64,000 nt of DNA from UBA2357 sp046295975 (GTDB taxonomy: Bacteria > Pseudomonadota > Gammaproteobacteria > Burkholderiales > Rhodocyclaceae). Position 1 is the first letter of the stretch. The number at the start of each line of letters is the position of its first letter. Below are positions 36,674 to 45,364 of the stretch, piece after piece. A program made the position numbers and the translations under genes. The notes beneath the pieces are model-generated. The model was not told the DNA's origin. It was given only the letters and a program-made list of their open reading frames with translations, and made no database searches. The stretch is taken from contig JBKBMG010000011.1 of the NCBI GenBank assembly GCA_046295975.1, positions 1 through 64,000 on the forward strand, read 5' to 3'.

Positions 36674-37206
36674 ATTGGAAGTTCGCCGATAAGCCGGGTT
36701 CTGTCGAGCGGCACCAGCAAAGCCGGTACCGCCGGGCAGTCATTCCTCTGGGCGACACGTTGCCGTGCCGCTCTAGCAGCCTACCCGGGAGCAGCGCGGA
36801 CCACGCCCTCGCTCCCCTATTTGGCCTTGCCCCGGATGGGGTTTGCCGTGCCGGTCCTGTTACCAGTCCCGCGGTGGGCTCTTACCCGACGCTGCTTGCG
36901 CATCGCCCGCAACCGCGCTTACGCGCGTTTGCGCACCGTTTCACCCTTACCTGTGCCATCCGCCCCGCCGCCTTGCGGCGGCGAAGCCTTCCTTTGGAGA
37001 CGAACACCTCCTTCCGGCGGCACCACCTCCTTCAGAAGAGACTTTGCCGCCTTGCGGCGGCGAAGTCCGGACAGCCATCGGCGGTCTGTTCTCTGTTGCA
37101 CTTTCCGTCGCCTCGCGACGCCCGGCCGTTAGCCGGCATCCTGTCCTGCGGGGCCCGGACTTTCCTCCACGCATCGAAATGCGCAGCGACTGCCTGGCGA
37201 ACTTCC
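36674..37206 (-). ncRNA. rnpB: RNase P RNA (class A) with expanded P9 region
   Basis: The catalytic RNA of RNase P trims tRNA 5' ends. The 5' end GGAAGTTCGCC pairs perfectly with GGCGAACTTCC near the 3' end (P1). The universal regions GAGGAAAGTCCGGGC (P4 5'), AGGTAAGGGTGAAA, GTAAGAGCCCACCGCG and ACAGAACCCGGCTTA (P4 3') are in the right order. The molecule is about 530 nt, longer than the roughly 380 nt of E. coli. The excess is mainly about 115 nt at 36961-37079, where P9 should be. That part contains two identical hairpins with GCAA loops. The 5' end is set from P1 and the TATAAT upstream, the 3' end from P1 and the terminator. Ends are good to a few bases. Confidence 0.95.
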
Positions 37207-37213
37207 AGGCCGG

Positions 37214-37219
37214 ATTATA
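37214..37219 (-). promoter_or_regulatory. rnpB -10 element
   Basis: A perfect TATAAT on the minus strand ends 7 bases before the predicted RNA 5' end at 37206. No good -35 hexamer is visible; the place where it should be falls at the end of the lipoprotein gene. Confidence 0.55.
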
Positions 37220-37233
37220 GCCCGTTTGCCGGG

Positions 37234-37650
37234 CTACTCGCCGGCGCGCACGAAGGTCGGCGCGCCGTCGCGCAGCACGAAGCTGCCAACGTAGGCACCC
37301 GGCGGTTCACCGCCTGGGTTGTCCCAGTCCTGCACGCGGCATGCTTCGGTGCTGGCAAGATACCAGCGCCGCCCCTGTTGCAGCGCCCACAGCAGGTCAC
37401 CGGCCTCGTAGACGCGCATCTCGGCCAGCGTCGTGGCACCCGGGTGGATGCTGACCCGCCGCTGGCAGTGTGGCAAGCGCGAGGCGACGACGAACTGGTT
37501 CACCTCCGATGTCCAGAAGTACGGCTGCTCGCGTACCAGTATCAGGGCGTGTTGGCTGGTATCGACGGTGTAGGCGGTGGCACTGTTCTCGCACGCTGCC
37601 AGCAGCGGCAGCAGGGCGAGCGCGAAAAGAATGGAGCGGGGGCGCCTCAT
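37234..37650 (-). CDS. Putative lipoprotein
   Basis: The 138-residue product has a lipoprotein signal with lipobox LLAAC (Cys20). The mature part contains two cysteines (LPHCQRR and TEACRVQDW) that could form a disulfide, and no family I can name. It starts 19 bases after pyrC on the same strand with GGAG before the ATG, so it is probably co-transcribed with pyrC. It is likely anchored in the outer membrane because residue +2 is Glu, not Asp. Function is unknown. Confidence 0.75.
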   Translation of the reverse strand: MRRPRSILFALALLPLLAACENSATAYTVDTSQHALILVREQPYFWTSEVNQFVVASRLPHCQRRVSIHPGATTLAEMRVYEAGDLLWALQQGRRWYLASTEACRVQDWDNPGGEPPGAYVGSFVLRDGAPTFVRAGE

Positions 37651-37669
37651 GCCTGTCTCCTCTATGCGC

Positions 37670-38704
37670 TCAGGCCAGCCGCCAGGCGACGGCAGCGCCT
37701 GCCCGCAAGGGAACGAGGGGATCGCCGTCGAGGTAGGGATAGTGCTCCGGCACCTGCCAGGCATCCCGCACCAGGGTAATCGTGTCCGCATTCGGCGGAA
37801 GGCCGTAGAAGGCCGGACCGTTGAGGCTGGCAAACGCCTCGAGCCGGTCGAGCGCCGCGGCCGCATCGAACACTTCGGCATACAGCTCGATGCCCGCGTG
37901 TGCGGTGTAGCAGCCAGCACACCCACAGGCGGTCTCCTTGGCGCCGCGCGCATGCGGCGCGGAATCGGTTCCGAGGAAAAAGCGCGGGCTGCCCGAGGTG
38001 GCGGCGCGTACCAGCGCCTTGCGGTGGGTTTCGCGCTTGAGCACCGGCAGACAATAGTGGTGCGGGCGGATGCCTCCCACCAGCATGGCGTTGCGATTGA
38101 GCAGAAGATGGTGGGCGGTGATCGTCGCCGCGACAGTCGGCCCCGCCTCGGCGACGAAGTCCGCCGCGTCGGCCGTGGTGATGTGCTCGAACACGACCTT
38201 CAACGCCGGGAAGCGGCGCACCAGCGGCGCCAGCACCTCGTCGATGAAGACCTTCTCGCGATCGAAGACGTCGACCTCGCCGTGGGTAACCTCGCCATGC
38301 ACACACAGCACCAGGCCACGCGCCTGCATGCGCTCCAGCACCGGATAGATGCGCTCGATGGCAGTGACGCCGGCGTCCGAGTTGGTGGTTGCACCGGCGG
38401 GGTAGAGCTTGGCGGCCACCACGCAATCGGTGTTGCGGGCGCGGTCGACCTCCTCCGGCGCGGTATTGTCGGTGAGATACAGCGTCATCAAAGGCGCAAA
38501 GCTCGACTCCGCCGGCAGCGCGGCCAGGATGCGCTCGCGATAGGCCAGCGCCTGGGCGGTGGTAGTGACCGGCGGGCGCAGGTTGGGCATCACGATCGCA
38601 CGACCGAAGCGTTCCGCGGTGTGCGCAACCACGGCGGCGAGCGCATCACCATCGCGCAGGTGCAGATGCCAGTCGTCAGGGCGGATGAGAGTCAGGGTTT
38701 GCAT
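37670..38704 (-). CDS. pyrC: Dihydroorotase
   Basis: The 344-residue zinc amidohydrolase converts carbamoyl aspartate to dihydroorotate in pyrimidine synthesis. The metal ligands appear as DWHLHLRDG near the N terminus, VHGEVTHGEVDVFDRE, the His in FEHITT and FFLGTDSAPHARGAKE near the C terminus. Length matches the short E. coli PyrC class (type II). ATG 38704 is chosen because GGAAG lies 6 bases upstream; the earlier ATG 38716 would add four residues. Confidence 0.96.
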   Translation of the reverse strand: MQTLTLIRPDDWHLHLRDGDALAAVVAHTAERFGRAIVMPNLRPPVTTTAQALAYRERILAALPAESSFAPLMTLYLTDNTAPEEVDRARNTDCVVAAKLYPAGATTNSDAGVTAIERIYPVLERMQARGLVLCVHGEVTHGEVDVFDREKVFIDEVLAPLVRRFPALKVVFEHITTADAADFVAEAGPTVAATITAHHLLLNRNAMLVGGIRPHHYCLPVLKRETHRKALVRAATSGSPRFFLGTDSAPHARGAKETACGCAGCYTAHAGIELYAEVFDAAAALDRLEAFASLNGPAFYGLPPNADTITLVRDAWQVPEHYPYLDGDPLVPLRAGAAVAWRLA

Positions 38705-38796
38705 CGAAACTTCCATGGGTGACGGGAACGCGACAACGCGCAGGCGCGCGGCAAGGCGGGGCTGCGCTTCGCACCCGCAGTATAGCGCCGACCGGC

Positions 38797-39669
38797 TCAG
38801 CCCTTCGAGCCCCCCTCCCTCAGGGTGAGGGCATGCGCGTACAAGGCGTTCTTCGGCGCGCCGGTGATGTCGGATGCAAGGCGCGCGGCCTGCTTGACCG
38901 GCAAGACCTCAAGCAACAGACCAAGCACGCGCTCGGCTTCCGCATCCAGCCCCTCGCGGGGCGGGGCGCCGGACAGGATGAGCACAAACTCGCCGCGCGC
39001 ACGATTGACGTCCGCGGCAAGCCAGGCGGGCGCATCGCCCACCGGCATGCGCACGATCTGCTCGTGGAGCTTGGTCAGCTCACGCGCAACCACCAGCTCC
39101 CGGGCCGGCTCCATCAACTCGGCCAGATCGCCCAGGCAGGCCTCGATGCGATGCGGTGATTCGTAGAACACCAATGCCGCCTGATCACCGCGCAGCCGCG
39201 TCAGCTCCGCCCGGCGTGCCGCGGTCTTGGGCGGCAGGAAGCCGACAAAGCGAAAGCCCACGGTATCCAGGCCCGAAGCCGACAAGGCGGCGATCAGCGC
39301 GCTCGGGCCGGGTACCGGCACCACCGGAAACCCCGCCTCCTGCACCCGTCGCACCGCTCGCGCACCAGGGTCCGACACCGCGGGCGTGCCTGCGTCGCTG
39401 ATCAGCGCGACCGCCTCGCCGGCCTCCAGCAGCCGGATCACCTGCCCAGCCGCAGCCTGCTCGTTGTGCTCATGCAAGGCCATCAGGCGCGTGCGTATGC
39501 CCAGCGCGTCGAGCAGGCGCTGGCTGTGGCGGGTATCTTCCGCTGCGATCGTCGCCGCCCCTCGCAACACCTCCACCGCACGCGCGGTGATGTCGCCCAG
39601 GTTTCCCAAGGGCGTGGCAACGACATACAATGCCGGCATGAACCGCAGCGGCGACGGATGATCGGACAT
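38797..39669 (-). CDS. rsmI: 16S rRNA (cytidine1402-2'-O)-methyltransferase
   Basis: The 290-residue enzyme belongs to the tetrapyrrole methylase superfamily and methylates the ribose of C1402. Signatures are LYVVATPLGNLGDIT, AEDTRHSQRLL, ISDAGTPAVSDPG, VPGPSALIAALSASGL and FYESPHRI. The start ATG 39669 diverges from the yraN ATG, the two sharing bases in CATG. ATG 39639 (MPALYVVATPLGN) would remove ten residues and is possible. It partners RsmH at 35 kb on the same nucleotide. Confidence 0.95.
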   Translation of the reverse strand: MSDHPSPLRFMPALYVVATPLGNLGDITARAVEVLRGAATIAAEDTRHSQRLLDALGIRTRLMALHEHNEQAAAGQVIRLLEAGEAVALISDAGTPAVSDPGARAVRRVQEAGFPVVPVPGPSALIAALSASGLDTVGFRFVGFLPPKTAARRAELTRLRGDQAALVFYESPHRIEACLGDLAELMEPARELVVARELTKLHEQIVRMPVGDAPAWLAADVNRARGEFVLILSGAPPREGLDAEAERVLGLLLEVLPVKQAARLASDITGAPKNALYAHALTLREGGSKG

Positions 39670-40087
39670 GGCGAATACGCCCAGACACGGGGAAAGCGGC
39701 ATTGTCCGCTCGACGCCCACCGCGGCGCAAGCGCGCGGCAACGCCGCCGAGACGCTGGCAGAGCAACATCTCGCCCGCCACGGCCTGCGCACGCTGGCGC
39801 GCAACGTGCGCTGCCGCGGCGGTGAAATCGATCTGGTATGCCTGGATCGCGGGACGGTGGTGTTCGTCGAAGTCCGGCTGCGCAGCAACCCGCGCTTCGG
39901 CGGCGCGGCCGAGAGCATCACCCGCTCCAAGCGCCAGCGCATCGCCCTTGCCGCACAGTGGTGGCTAGGCGGTGTCGGCCGCGCCCATCGCGACCGCCCC
40001 TGCCGCTTCGACGCGGTGCTGCTGACGCGCGCCGACGACGACGCCATCGACTGGATCCGCGCCGCATTCGACTTGGCCGATGCCTGA
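39668..40087 (+). CDS. yraN: YraN family (UPF0102) endonuclease-like protein
   Basis: The 139-residue product has the restriction-endonuclease-like fold signature of the family: ARGNAAETLAEQHL, then GEIDLVCLDRGTVVFVEVRLR (in two parts) containing the E, D and ExK-like residues. Biochemical function is not established. In E. coli the order is rsmI-lpoA-yraN-diaA-dolP; here lpoA is absent and rsmI diverges. The ATG overlaps that of rsmI, so the start could be further in, but no better ribosome site is seen. Confidence 0.85.
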   Translation: MANTPRHGESGIVRSTPTAAQARGNAAETLAEQHLARHGLRTLARNVRCRGGEIDLVCLDRGTVVFVEVRLRSNPRFGGAAESITRSKRQRIALAAQWWLGGVGRAHRDRPCRFDAVLLTRADDDAIDWIRAAFDLADA

Positions 40088-40314
40088 CGCAGTGACAGTG
40101 AAACAAGACTCCGATACCGTTCGGGCTGAGCGAAGCAATCTCCCCAGCAGCATGGCAAAGCGGAGGATGCGGCGCGACCGGCACCACCCGAACGCTTGCC
40201 TGGTCGATGACATCGCACTTGCATCACTTTTCCACCGACCCGCATTGGCGCTTCGAGGCACGCTGCAAATGGCGGTAGAATCCGCAGCCCTGCAGCGCAA
40301 CAAGACCGTACCCC

Positions 40315-40914
40315 ATGGACCTGATCCATCGCATTTCGCAACAGTTCGAGGACAGTGCGCGTTGTATCCTCGACTCGCTCGAATGGCTGGCCGCGCCGAT
40401 AGCCGGATCGGTGGAGGTGCTGACCGGCTGCCTGCTCAACAGTGGCAAGATACTGGTGTGCGGCAACGGCACCGCCAGCCTGGACGCGGAGATGTTCGCC
40501 GCCAAGCTGGTCAACCGCTTCGAGATGGAGCGCCCGCCACTCACCGCGATCGCGCTGAACCCCCATCTGGCGATGCGTGGTGACCACGAGCGCGATCACA
40601 GCGCCGGCTGCGGTATCTTCGCCCAGCAGGTGGCAGCGCTCGGTCACCCGGGCGACGTGCTGCTCGTGCTGTCGGTGGACGGCAACGACGCCGGCGTACT
40701 CGCTGCCATCGACGCAGCCCATGATCGCGACATGCGGATCATCGCCCTCACGGCAGGCTCCGGCGGGCTGCTCGGGGAACGCCTGCGCGAAGCCGACATC
40801 CATGTGTGTGTTCCGGCCGGGCGTCCGGCGCGCGCACAGGAAGTACATCGCCTCGCACTGCACTGCCTGTGCGATGGCATCGACTGTTTGTTATTAGGAG
40901 TGGAAGACGCATGA
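40315..40914 (+). CDS. diaA: SIS-domain protein, DiaA-type
   Basis: The 199-residue product has one phosphosugar-binding SIS domain (about 30-190) with ILVCGNGTASLDAEMFAAKLVNRFE (in part) and ALGHPGDVLLVLSVDGN. It resembles both GmhA (heptose isomerase) and DiaA (DnaA initiator-associating protein). The GmhA catalytic Glu in the AAEL segment is Lys here (AAKL). The block NRFEMERPPLTAIALN and the neighbours yraN and dolP point to DiaA. It may promote DnaA assembly at the origin. The TGA overlaps the dolP ATG. A TAGAAT at 40276-40281 is a possible -10. Confidence 0.82.
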   Translation: MDLIHRISQQFEDSARCILDSLEWLAAPIAGSVEVLTGCLLNSGKILVCGNGTASLDAEMFAAKLVNRFEMERPPLTAIALNPHLAMRGDHERDHSAGCGIFAQQVAALGHPGDVLLVLSVDGNDAGVLAAIDAAHDRDMRIIALTAGSGGLLGERLREADIHVCVPAGRPARAQEVHRLALHCLCDGIDCLLLGVEDA

Positions 40915-41555
40915 ATGCACCGCACGTGACCCCCACCCGCCGCACCCTGCTGCTTGGCGGCCTGGCCGCCGCCATCCTGCCCGCGCTGCAGGGCTGCTTT
41001 CCGCTGGTCGCCGGCGGCGCCGCCACCGCCGCGCTGATGGCCTCGGACCGACGCACCTCGGGCGCCTACGTCGAGGACGAAGGCATCGAATGGCGTGCCC
41101 GCAACCGCATCCGCGAGCGCTTTGGCAGCAACGTCAACGTCAGCGTGACCTCGTTCAACCGCAACGTGCTGCTCACCGGTCAGGCGCCGGACGAGGCCAC
41201 CCGTTCGGAGATCGGCCGCATCGCTGCCGGCGTCGACAACGTCGCCGGCATCGTCAATGAGATCCAGACGGCCGGCAACGCCTCGCTGAGCTCGCGCAGC
41301 AACGACGCCGTCATCACCTCCAAGGTGCGCGCCCGTTTCATCGACATGCAGACACCCGGCTCCCAGCATGTGAAGGTGGTGACCGAGGCCGGCACCGTGT
41401 TCCTGTTGGGCATCGTGACCCGCCGCGAGGCCGATGCTGCCACCGAGGTCGCGCGCACTACAGCCGGCGTTCAGAAGGTCGTGCGCGTGTTCGACATCAT
41501 CAGTGACGAGGAAGCCGCGCGCCTGGACCGACTGCCGAAGCAGCAAGGAAGCTGA
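40911..41555 (+). CDS. dolP: BON-domain outer membrane lipoprotein DolP
   Basis: The 214-residue lipoprotein starts MNAPHVTPTRRTLLLGG and has lipobox LQGC with Cys29. Two BON domains follow (about 60-125 and 135-200), with VNVSVTSFNRNVLLTGQ and VKVVTEAGTVFLLG as the repeated core. DolP (YraP) supports outer membrane integrity and division-site envelope functions in E. coli. ATG 40911 overlaps the diaA stop (ATGA), so the two are coupled. Confidence 0.9.
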   Translation: MNAPHVTPTRRTLLLGGLAAAILPALQGCFPLVAGGAATAALMASDRRTSGAYVEDEGIEWRARNRIRERFGSNVNVSVTSFNRNVLLTGQAPDEATRSEIGRIAAGVDNVAGIVNEIQTAGNASLSSRSNDAVITSKVRARFIDMQTPGSQHVKVVTEAGTVFLLGIVTRREADAATEVARTTAGVQKVVRVFDIISDEEAARLDRLPKQQGS

Positions 41556-41562
41556 ACACGGC

Positions 41563-43740
41563 ATGACGCAGCCGCTGGCATCACCCTTGGAGCGGAAGGA
41601 TCTGACGCCTTCCGCTTCAGCCTCCCCTTCGCTGCTCGATCCGGGGGGCGATGATCAAGCTGCCGCGAACCGGTTGTGGCCGACCGCCATCTTCGCCGTA
41701 CTGCTGGGCAGTGCCTACTTCTGGTTGGTGACGGGCGGCGTGGTATTGAATCCGGCCAACGTCGCGTGGATATCACCGATCAGCGATACCTACCAGCATT
41801 GGATAGGCTGGGAGTTTTTCCGCGACACCCCCGCACTGCAATGGCCGCTCGGCGACAACCCGCGCTTCGGCAGCGCGGTGGGCGGAAACATCATCTTCAC
41901 CGACTCGATCCCGCTGTTCGCTCTCGCGCTGAAACCCTTCTCCGCGTTTTTGCCACGCCCGTTCCAGTACCTCGGTCTGTGGGTCCTTTCCTGCTTCATC
42001 CTGCAAGCGTTCTTTGCCGCTCAGTTGTTGTCGCGCCTGTTGCACGATCGCATGATGGTGGTGCTCGGGACGGTGCTGTTCGTCTCGTCCGCCGCCATGA
42101 TCAGCCGCTTTCACGGGCATTTCGCCCTGATGTCGCACTGGCTGATACTCGCCGGACTGTGCGCATACGTTGCACGTCGTTCGTCCCCCCTCACCTGGCC
42201 CGCCCTGTTCTGCATCGCTTTGCTGGTGCACGCCTATTTCATGCCCATGCTCGCCGCGCTCTGGCTGGCGGACACGATCAAGCGGCTGAGCACCCGGCAA
42301 CTCGACTGGAACACCGTACTGCGCCGTGCCTTGACCCTGGCTGCAGTGTCGCTGGTGGTGATGTGGTCCCTCGGATACTTCAGCCGGGGCGGCGGCGACT
42401 GGGGTTACGGGGTGTTCCGCCTCAACCTCGCCGCCCTGGTCGACGGCGACCGCTTCTTTTCCTACCTGCTCCCGGACGTGCAGGGAGGACCGGGAGACTA
42501 CGAGGGCTTTGCCTACCTTGGAACCGGCGCACTGTTGCTGATACCCCTCGCCACGGTCGCATGGCTCATCTCGAAAGGTGAACGGTCCGAGCAGATATGG
42601 TGGCCCCTGGCCGTAGTTGCCATCCCGCTCACCATTTACGCTGTCTCGAATCGCATCGCGCTTGGACCGGTCGAGCTCCTCGAATACCCCATTCCTCAAT
42701 TCTGGGAAGCCCTGGGAAGCCGTTTCCGAGCCTCCGGCCGACTGTTCTGGCCGGTCTACTACATGATTCTGCTGGCACTTGTATGGACCGTCGCCCGCCG
42801 CATCCCCCGCCCGGCAGCGCGTTTCGCGCTATGCGTGGGCGGCATTCTGACGATCGCCGATGCCGGCCACGCCTACACGAGTTTTCGCCAACACTATTCG
42901 AACACCCCGGCGTGGGAACAGAGCATGACTTCCCCGCTCTGGACTGCGCTTGGCCAGCACTACGAGCATTTTGCGTTCGTCCTCCCCAGCGGACACCCCG
43001 ACCGCTGGCAGGAAGCGGCCCACTTCGCCGCGAGCCACCGCATGAGCATCAACGCCGGCTACCTCGCGCGCTACGACCATGCGCTGACCAGGCGTTCACG
43101 CGGGGCCATCGCGCAGCAGGTGCGCGCAGGCAACTGGGAAACGGGTACTTTGTACGTCTTCCAGAACGACGCCCTGTGGGCCGATGCGCTCGCCCAGCTT
43201 GGGCCGGACGATCTCGCCGGAGAACTCGACGGTTGGAAAGTGCTGGCGCCCGGCCTGGGCCCCTGCCCCGCCTGCGAGTCGGCCGGCCTGTCAAATCACC
43301 TGCGGTTCGCCTATGAGCCGCGACTGGCGGCCGGGCTGGGCGCATCGATGCCCCTCGAGGCCGGCGAGCATGGAATTGCAACACCATCAGGCATAAACTC
43401 GATGCCGGACAGCGCAGGCCTGATGCTGACCACACCCGCCAAGGACCTGCCCCCCGGCCACTACCATCTGACGGTGGAAGGCCATGCCGCGAGCGGCACG
43501 GCGACCGTCCTCGAGGTGATCTCCGATGGCGGCGCGACCGGCTTTTTCAGGGCGCCGTTGCTCGAACCCAGCGCGTTTTCCCAAACAGGCGAGGACGAAA
43601 CCCATGCCCGCTGGGAAGCTGGAGTACTACTCGGCGATTACGCCCGCCAGTTGCAGATCCGCGTGCTCACAAAAGCAGGCGACGACGTCCGCGTCTCGGC
43701 GATCCAACTACAGCCTGTGAAGCTTCTGCCTTTGGAGTAG
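41563..43740 (+). CDS. Large membrane protein, DUF6311/GT-C-like glycosyltransferase
   Basis: The 725-residue product has a cytoplasmic start, about 11-12 membrane helices to residue 440 and a hydrophilic C-terminal half (about 445-725) outside the membrane. The pattern (SDTYQHWIGWEFFRD after the first helix, then HWLILAGLC) is that of GT-C-type membrane glycosyltransferases and matches DUF6311 proteins as I remember them. It converges with GtrB (10-base gap) and GtrA, forming a likely three-part system in which GtrB loads a sugar on bactoprenol, GtrA flips it and this enzyme attaches it to a surface glycan. It starts 7 bases after dolP stops. Confidence 0.7.
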   Translation: MTQPLASPLERKDLTPSASASPSLLDPGGDDQAAANRLWPTAIFAVLLGSAYFWLVTGGVVLNPANVAWISPISDTYQHWIGWEFFRDTPALQWPLGDNPRFGSAVGGNIIFTDSIPLFALALKPFSAFLPRPFQYLGLWVLSCFILQAFFAAQLLSRLLHDRMMVVLGTVLFVSSAAMISRFHGHFALMSHWLILAGLCAYVARRSSPLTWPALFCIALLVHAYFMPMLAALWLADTIKRLSTRQLDWNTVLRRALTLAAVSLVVMWSLGYFSRGGGDWGYGVFRLNLAALVDGDRFFSYLLPDVQGGPGDYEGFAYLGTGALLLIPLATVAWLISKGERSEQIWWPLAVVAIPLTIYAVSNRIALGPVELLEYPIPQFWEALGSRFRASGRLFWPVYYMILLALVWTVARRIPRPAARFALCVGGILTIADAGHAYTSFRQHYSNTPAWEQSMTSPLWTALGQHYEHFAFVLPSGHPDRWQEAAHFAASHRMSINAGYLARYDHALTRRSRGAIAQQVRAGNWETGTLYVFQNDALWADALAQLGPDDLAGELDGWKVLAPGLGPCPACESAGLSNHLRFAYEPRLAAGLGASMPLEAGEHGIATPSGINSMPDSAGLMLTTPAKDLPPGHYHLTVEGHAASGTATVLEVISDGGATGFFRAPLLEPSAFSQTGEDETHARWEAGVLLGDYARQLQIRVLTKAGDDVRVSAIQLQPVKLLPLE

Positions 43741-43750
43741 TCGCCGGCGC

Positions 43751-44707
43751 TCAAGACGTCGGGCCGCCTGAACGCCGTCTCACCACGTAGCGAGGGCGCT
43801 GCTTGCTTTCCTCGTAGATTCGCCCGACGTACTCCCCGAGCACGCCGATGCCGATCAACTGGACGCCCCCCAGGAAGAGAATTGCCGTCATCAACGAAGG
43901 GTAACCCGGCACATCGTTTCCGAACAGCAGCTTGTCCGCCACCAGGAATGCCGCATAAACCAGAGCGAACAAGGCCACCACCAGACCCAGGTAGGACCAC
44001 AGCCTCAAAGGCAAGGTGCTGAAGGACGTAATCCCCTCGATCGCAAGATTCCACAGCTTCCAACCGTTGAACTTCGATCGCCCGGCTACGCGCTCCGGGC
44101 GCGCGTAGGTCACGAGTTCGGTCTTGAACCCGACCCAGGCAAACAATCCCTTCATGAACAGTTTGCGTTCGGGCAGCCGCTTCAAGGCATCGACGACACG
44201 CCGGTCCATCAAGCGGAAGTCACCCACGTTCTCTTCCAGCGCCGGCGATGCGATCCGATTGTGCAGACGATAGAACCACTCTGCCGACTTGCGCTTCCAC
44301 AGCGCATCCGAACTGCGATCGACACGCTTCGCCAGGACGACCTCGGCGCCATCGCGCCACTTCCGGATCAACTCGGGGATCAGCTCAACGGGGTCCTGCA
44401 GATCGACGTCGATAGGAACGACGACATCCCCGGTCGCGGCTTCCAGCCCGGCCATCAACGCGGACTCCTTGCCGAAGTTCCGCGAAAAATGAATACCCAC
44501 CACGTCGTCGTCGGCAGCCGCGAGTCCATCGATGACCGCCTCCGTACCGTCCCGGCTACCATCGTTGACGAACACGATCTCGACCTGACAATCCGCCGCC
44601 CAAGTGCTGCCACGCACCGCCCGGAAAAAAAGCGGAATGCTCTCTTCCTCGTTCAGGACCGGTACGACCAGAGAGACCCGCGGCCTGTTCGAGCCCGCTT
44701 CCACCAT
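43751..44707 (-). CDS. gtrB: Bactoprenol glucosyltransferase GtrB-like (GT2)
   Basis: The 318-residue GT2 enzyme starts SLVVPVLNEEESIP, has FVNDGSRDGT, HFSRNFGKESALMAGL, the DVDLQDP metal motif and GDFRLMDRRVVDAL, then two membrane helices at the C terminus and a basic tail. This is the GtrB/DPM1-like architecture that makes undecaprenyl-phosphate-linked sugar on the cytoplasmic side. The gtrA gene lies upstream on the same strand, separated by 217 bases that include a repeat element. The sugar is not determined by sequence. Confidence 0.87.
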   Translation of the reverse strand: MVEAGSNRPRVSLVVPVLNEEESIPLFFRAVRGSTWAADCQVEIVFVNDGSRDGTEAVIDGLAAADDDVVGIHFSRNFGKESALMAGLEAATGDVVVPIDVDLQDPVELIPELIRKWRDGAEVVLAKRVDRSSDALWKRKSAEWFYRLHNRIASPALEENVGDFRLMDRRVVDALKRLPERKLFMKGLFAWVGFKTELVTYARPERVAGRSKFNGWKLWNLAIEGITSFSTLPLRLWSYLGLVVALFALVYAAFLVADKLLFGNDVPGYPSLMTAILFLGGVQLIGIGVLGEYVGRIYEESKQRPRYVVRRRSGGPTS

Positions 44708-44804
44708 TTACCTTCTCCATCCCCAACTGCAATGCAACGACCCGATTCCCCACAACGAAGCGCGACGTTCCGAAAACACTCCCACCGTCATCCGCGCATG
44801 ACTG

Positions 44805-44937
44805 GGGAAGCCCTGATTCGTTCAGCACCGTCCGGGCTGAACCTGTCCAAGCCCTTGCTTGTACGATGAATTCCCTTCGACAAGCCTGTCCCGAGCGCAG
44901 CCAAAGGGCTCAGGGCGAACGGATTCAAGTGTTTCCC
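44805..44937 (-). repeat. 133 bp palindromic repeat, copy 3 (inverted)
   Basis: Read on the minus strand it begins GGGAAACACTTGAATCC and ends near AATCAGGGCTTCCC, matching the other two copies with some drift in the centre. Its left end supplies the last codons and the stop of gtrA. It separates gtrA from gtrB. Confidence 0.7.
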
Positions 44938-45293
44938 GAATCCCGGCCACCAAAAACGATATGGCGCGAAAACAAGAACCCGGCGATCAAGCTGAACAGC
45001 GAAAAGACGATCAGCGTGATCAATGGATGCATGCCAGACCAATCGCCCACCCAGCCGACGAAGTAACTCGAGCCCCCCATGAAGCACATGAAGAGCACAT
45101 AGCGCGAGGGGGTCGCAGACGATCTGAAGGTTAGCCGTGCGTTGGCGAAGAACGAGAAGCTCGCCGCGCCAACAAACCCCACTACGTTCGCGAGTGACTG
45201 GCGCCCGTCCGCCCAAAGCACGACCGAGAAAACGGACCAGTGAATTGCGGTATTGAGGACGCCAATCAACGAATATCGGGTAAATCGCTTCAC
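44925..45293 (-). CDS. gtrA: GtrA-family membrane protein
   Basis: The 122-residue product has four membrane helices and the GtrA-family features GVLNTAIHWSVF near the N terminus and NARLTFR in the middle. GtrA proteins are thought to flip bactoprenol-linked sugars to the periplasm. The last three codons and the stop (GNT, TGA) lie in the terminal repeat of the adjacent mobile-like element, so the original C terminus may have been replaced. It should act with GtrB and the convergent DUF6311-type enzyme. Confidence 0.82.
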   Translation of the reverse strand: MKRFTRYSLIGVLNTAIHWSVFSVVLWADGRQSLANVVGFVGAASFSFFANARLTFRSSATPSRYVLFMCFMGGSSYFVGWVGDWSGMHPLITLIVFSLFSLIAGFLFSRHIVFGGRDSGNT

Positions 45294-45364
45294 TACGGGA
45301 ACATATCCCCACGAAAATCAGGCGCCAAGTCTACCAGGCTTGCCGCCCGCGTCTCGCCAGGAAG

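Noticed and set aside
36460..37779. 439-codon plus-strand open frame across rnpB
   Set aside because: It runs through RNase P RNA on the opposite strand and into the lipoprotein gene; no protein features.
40108..40126. Possible further copy of the 133 bp repeat (CGTTCGGGCTGAGCGAAG)
   Set aside because: Only a short stretch resembles the element interior; no ends or second arm follow.
40315..40914. Phosphoheptose isomerase GmhA
   Set aside because: The catalytic Glu is Lys and the gene neighbours are those of diaA.
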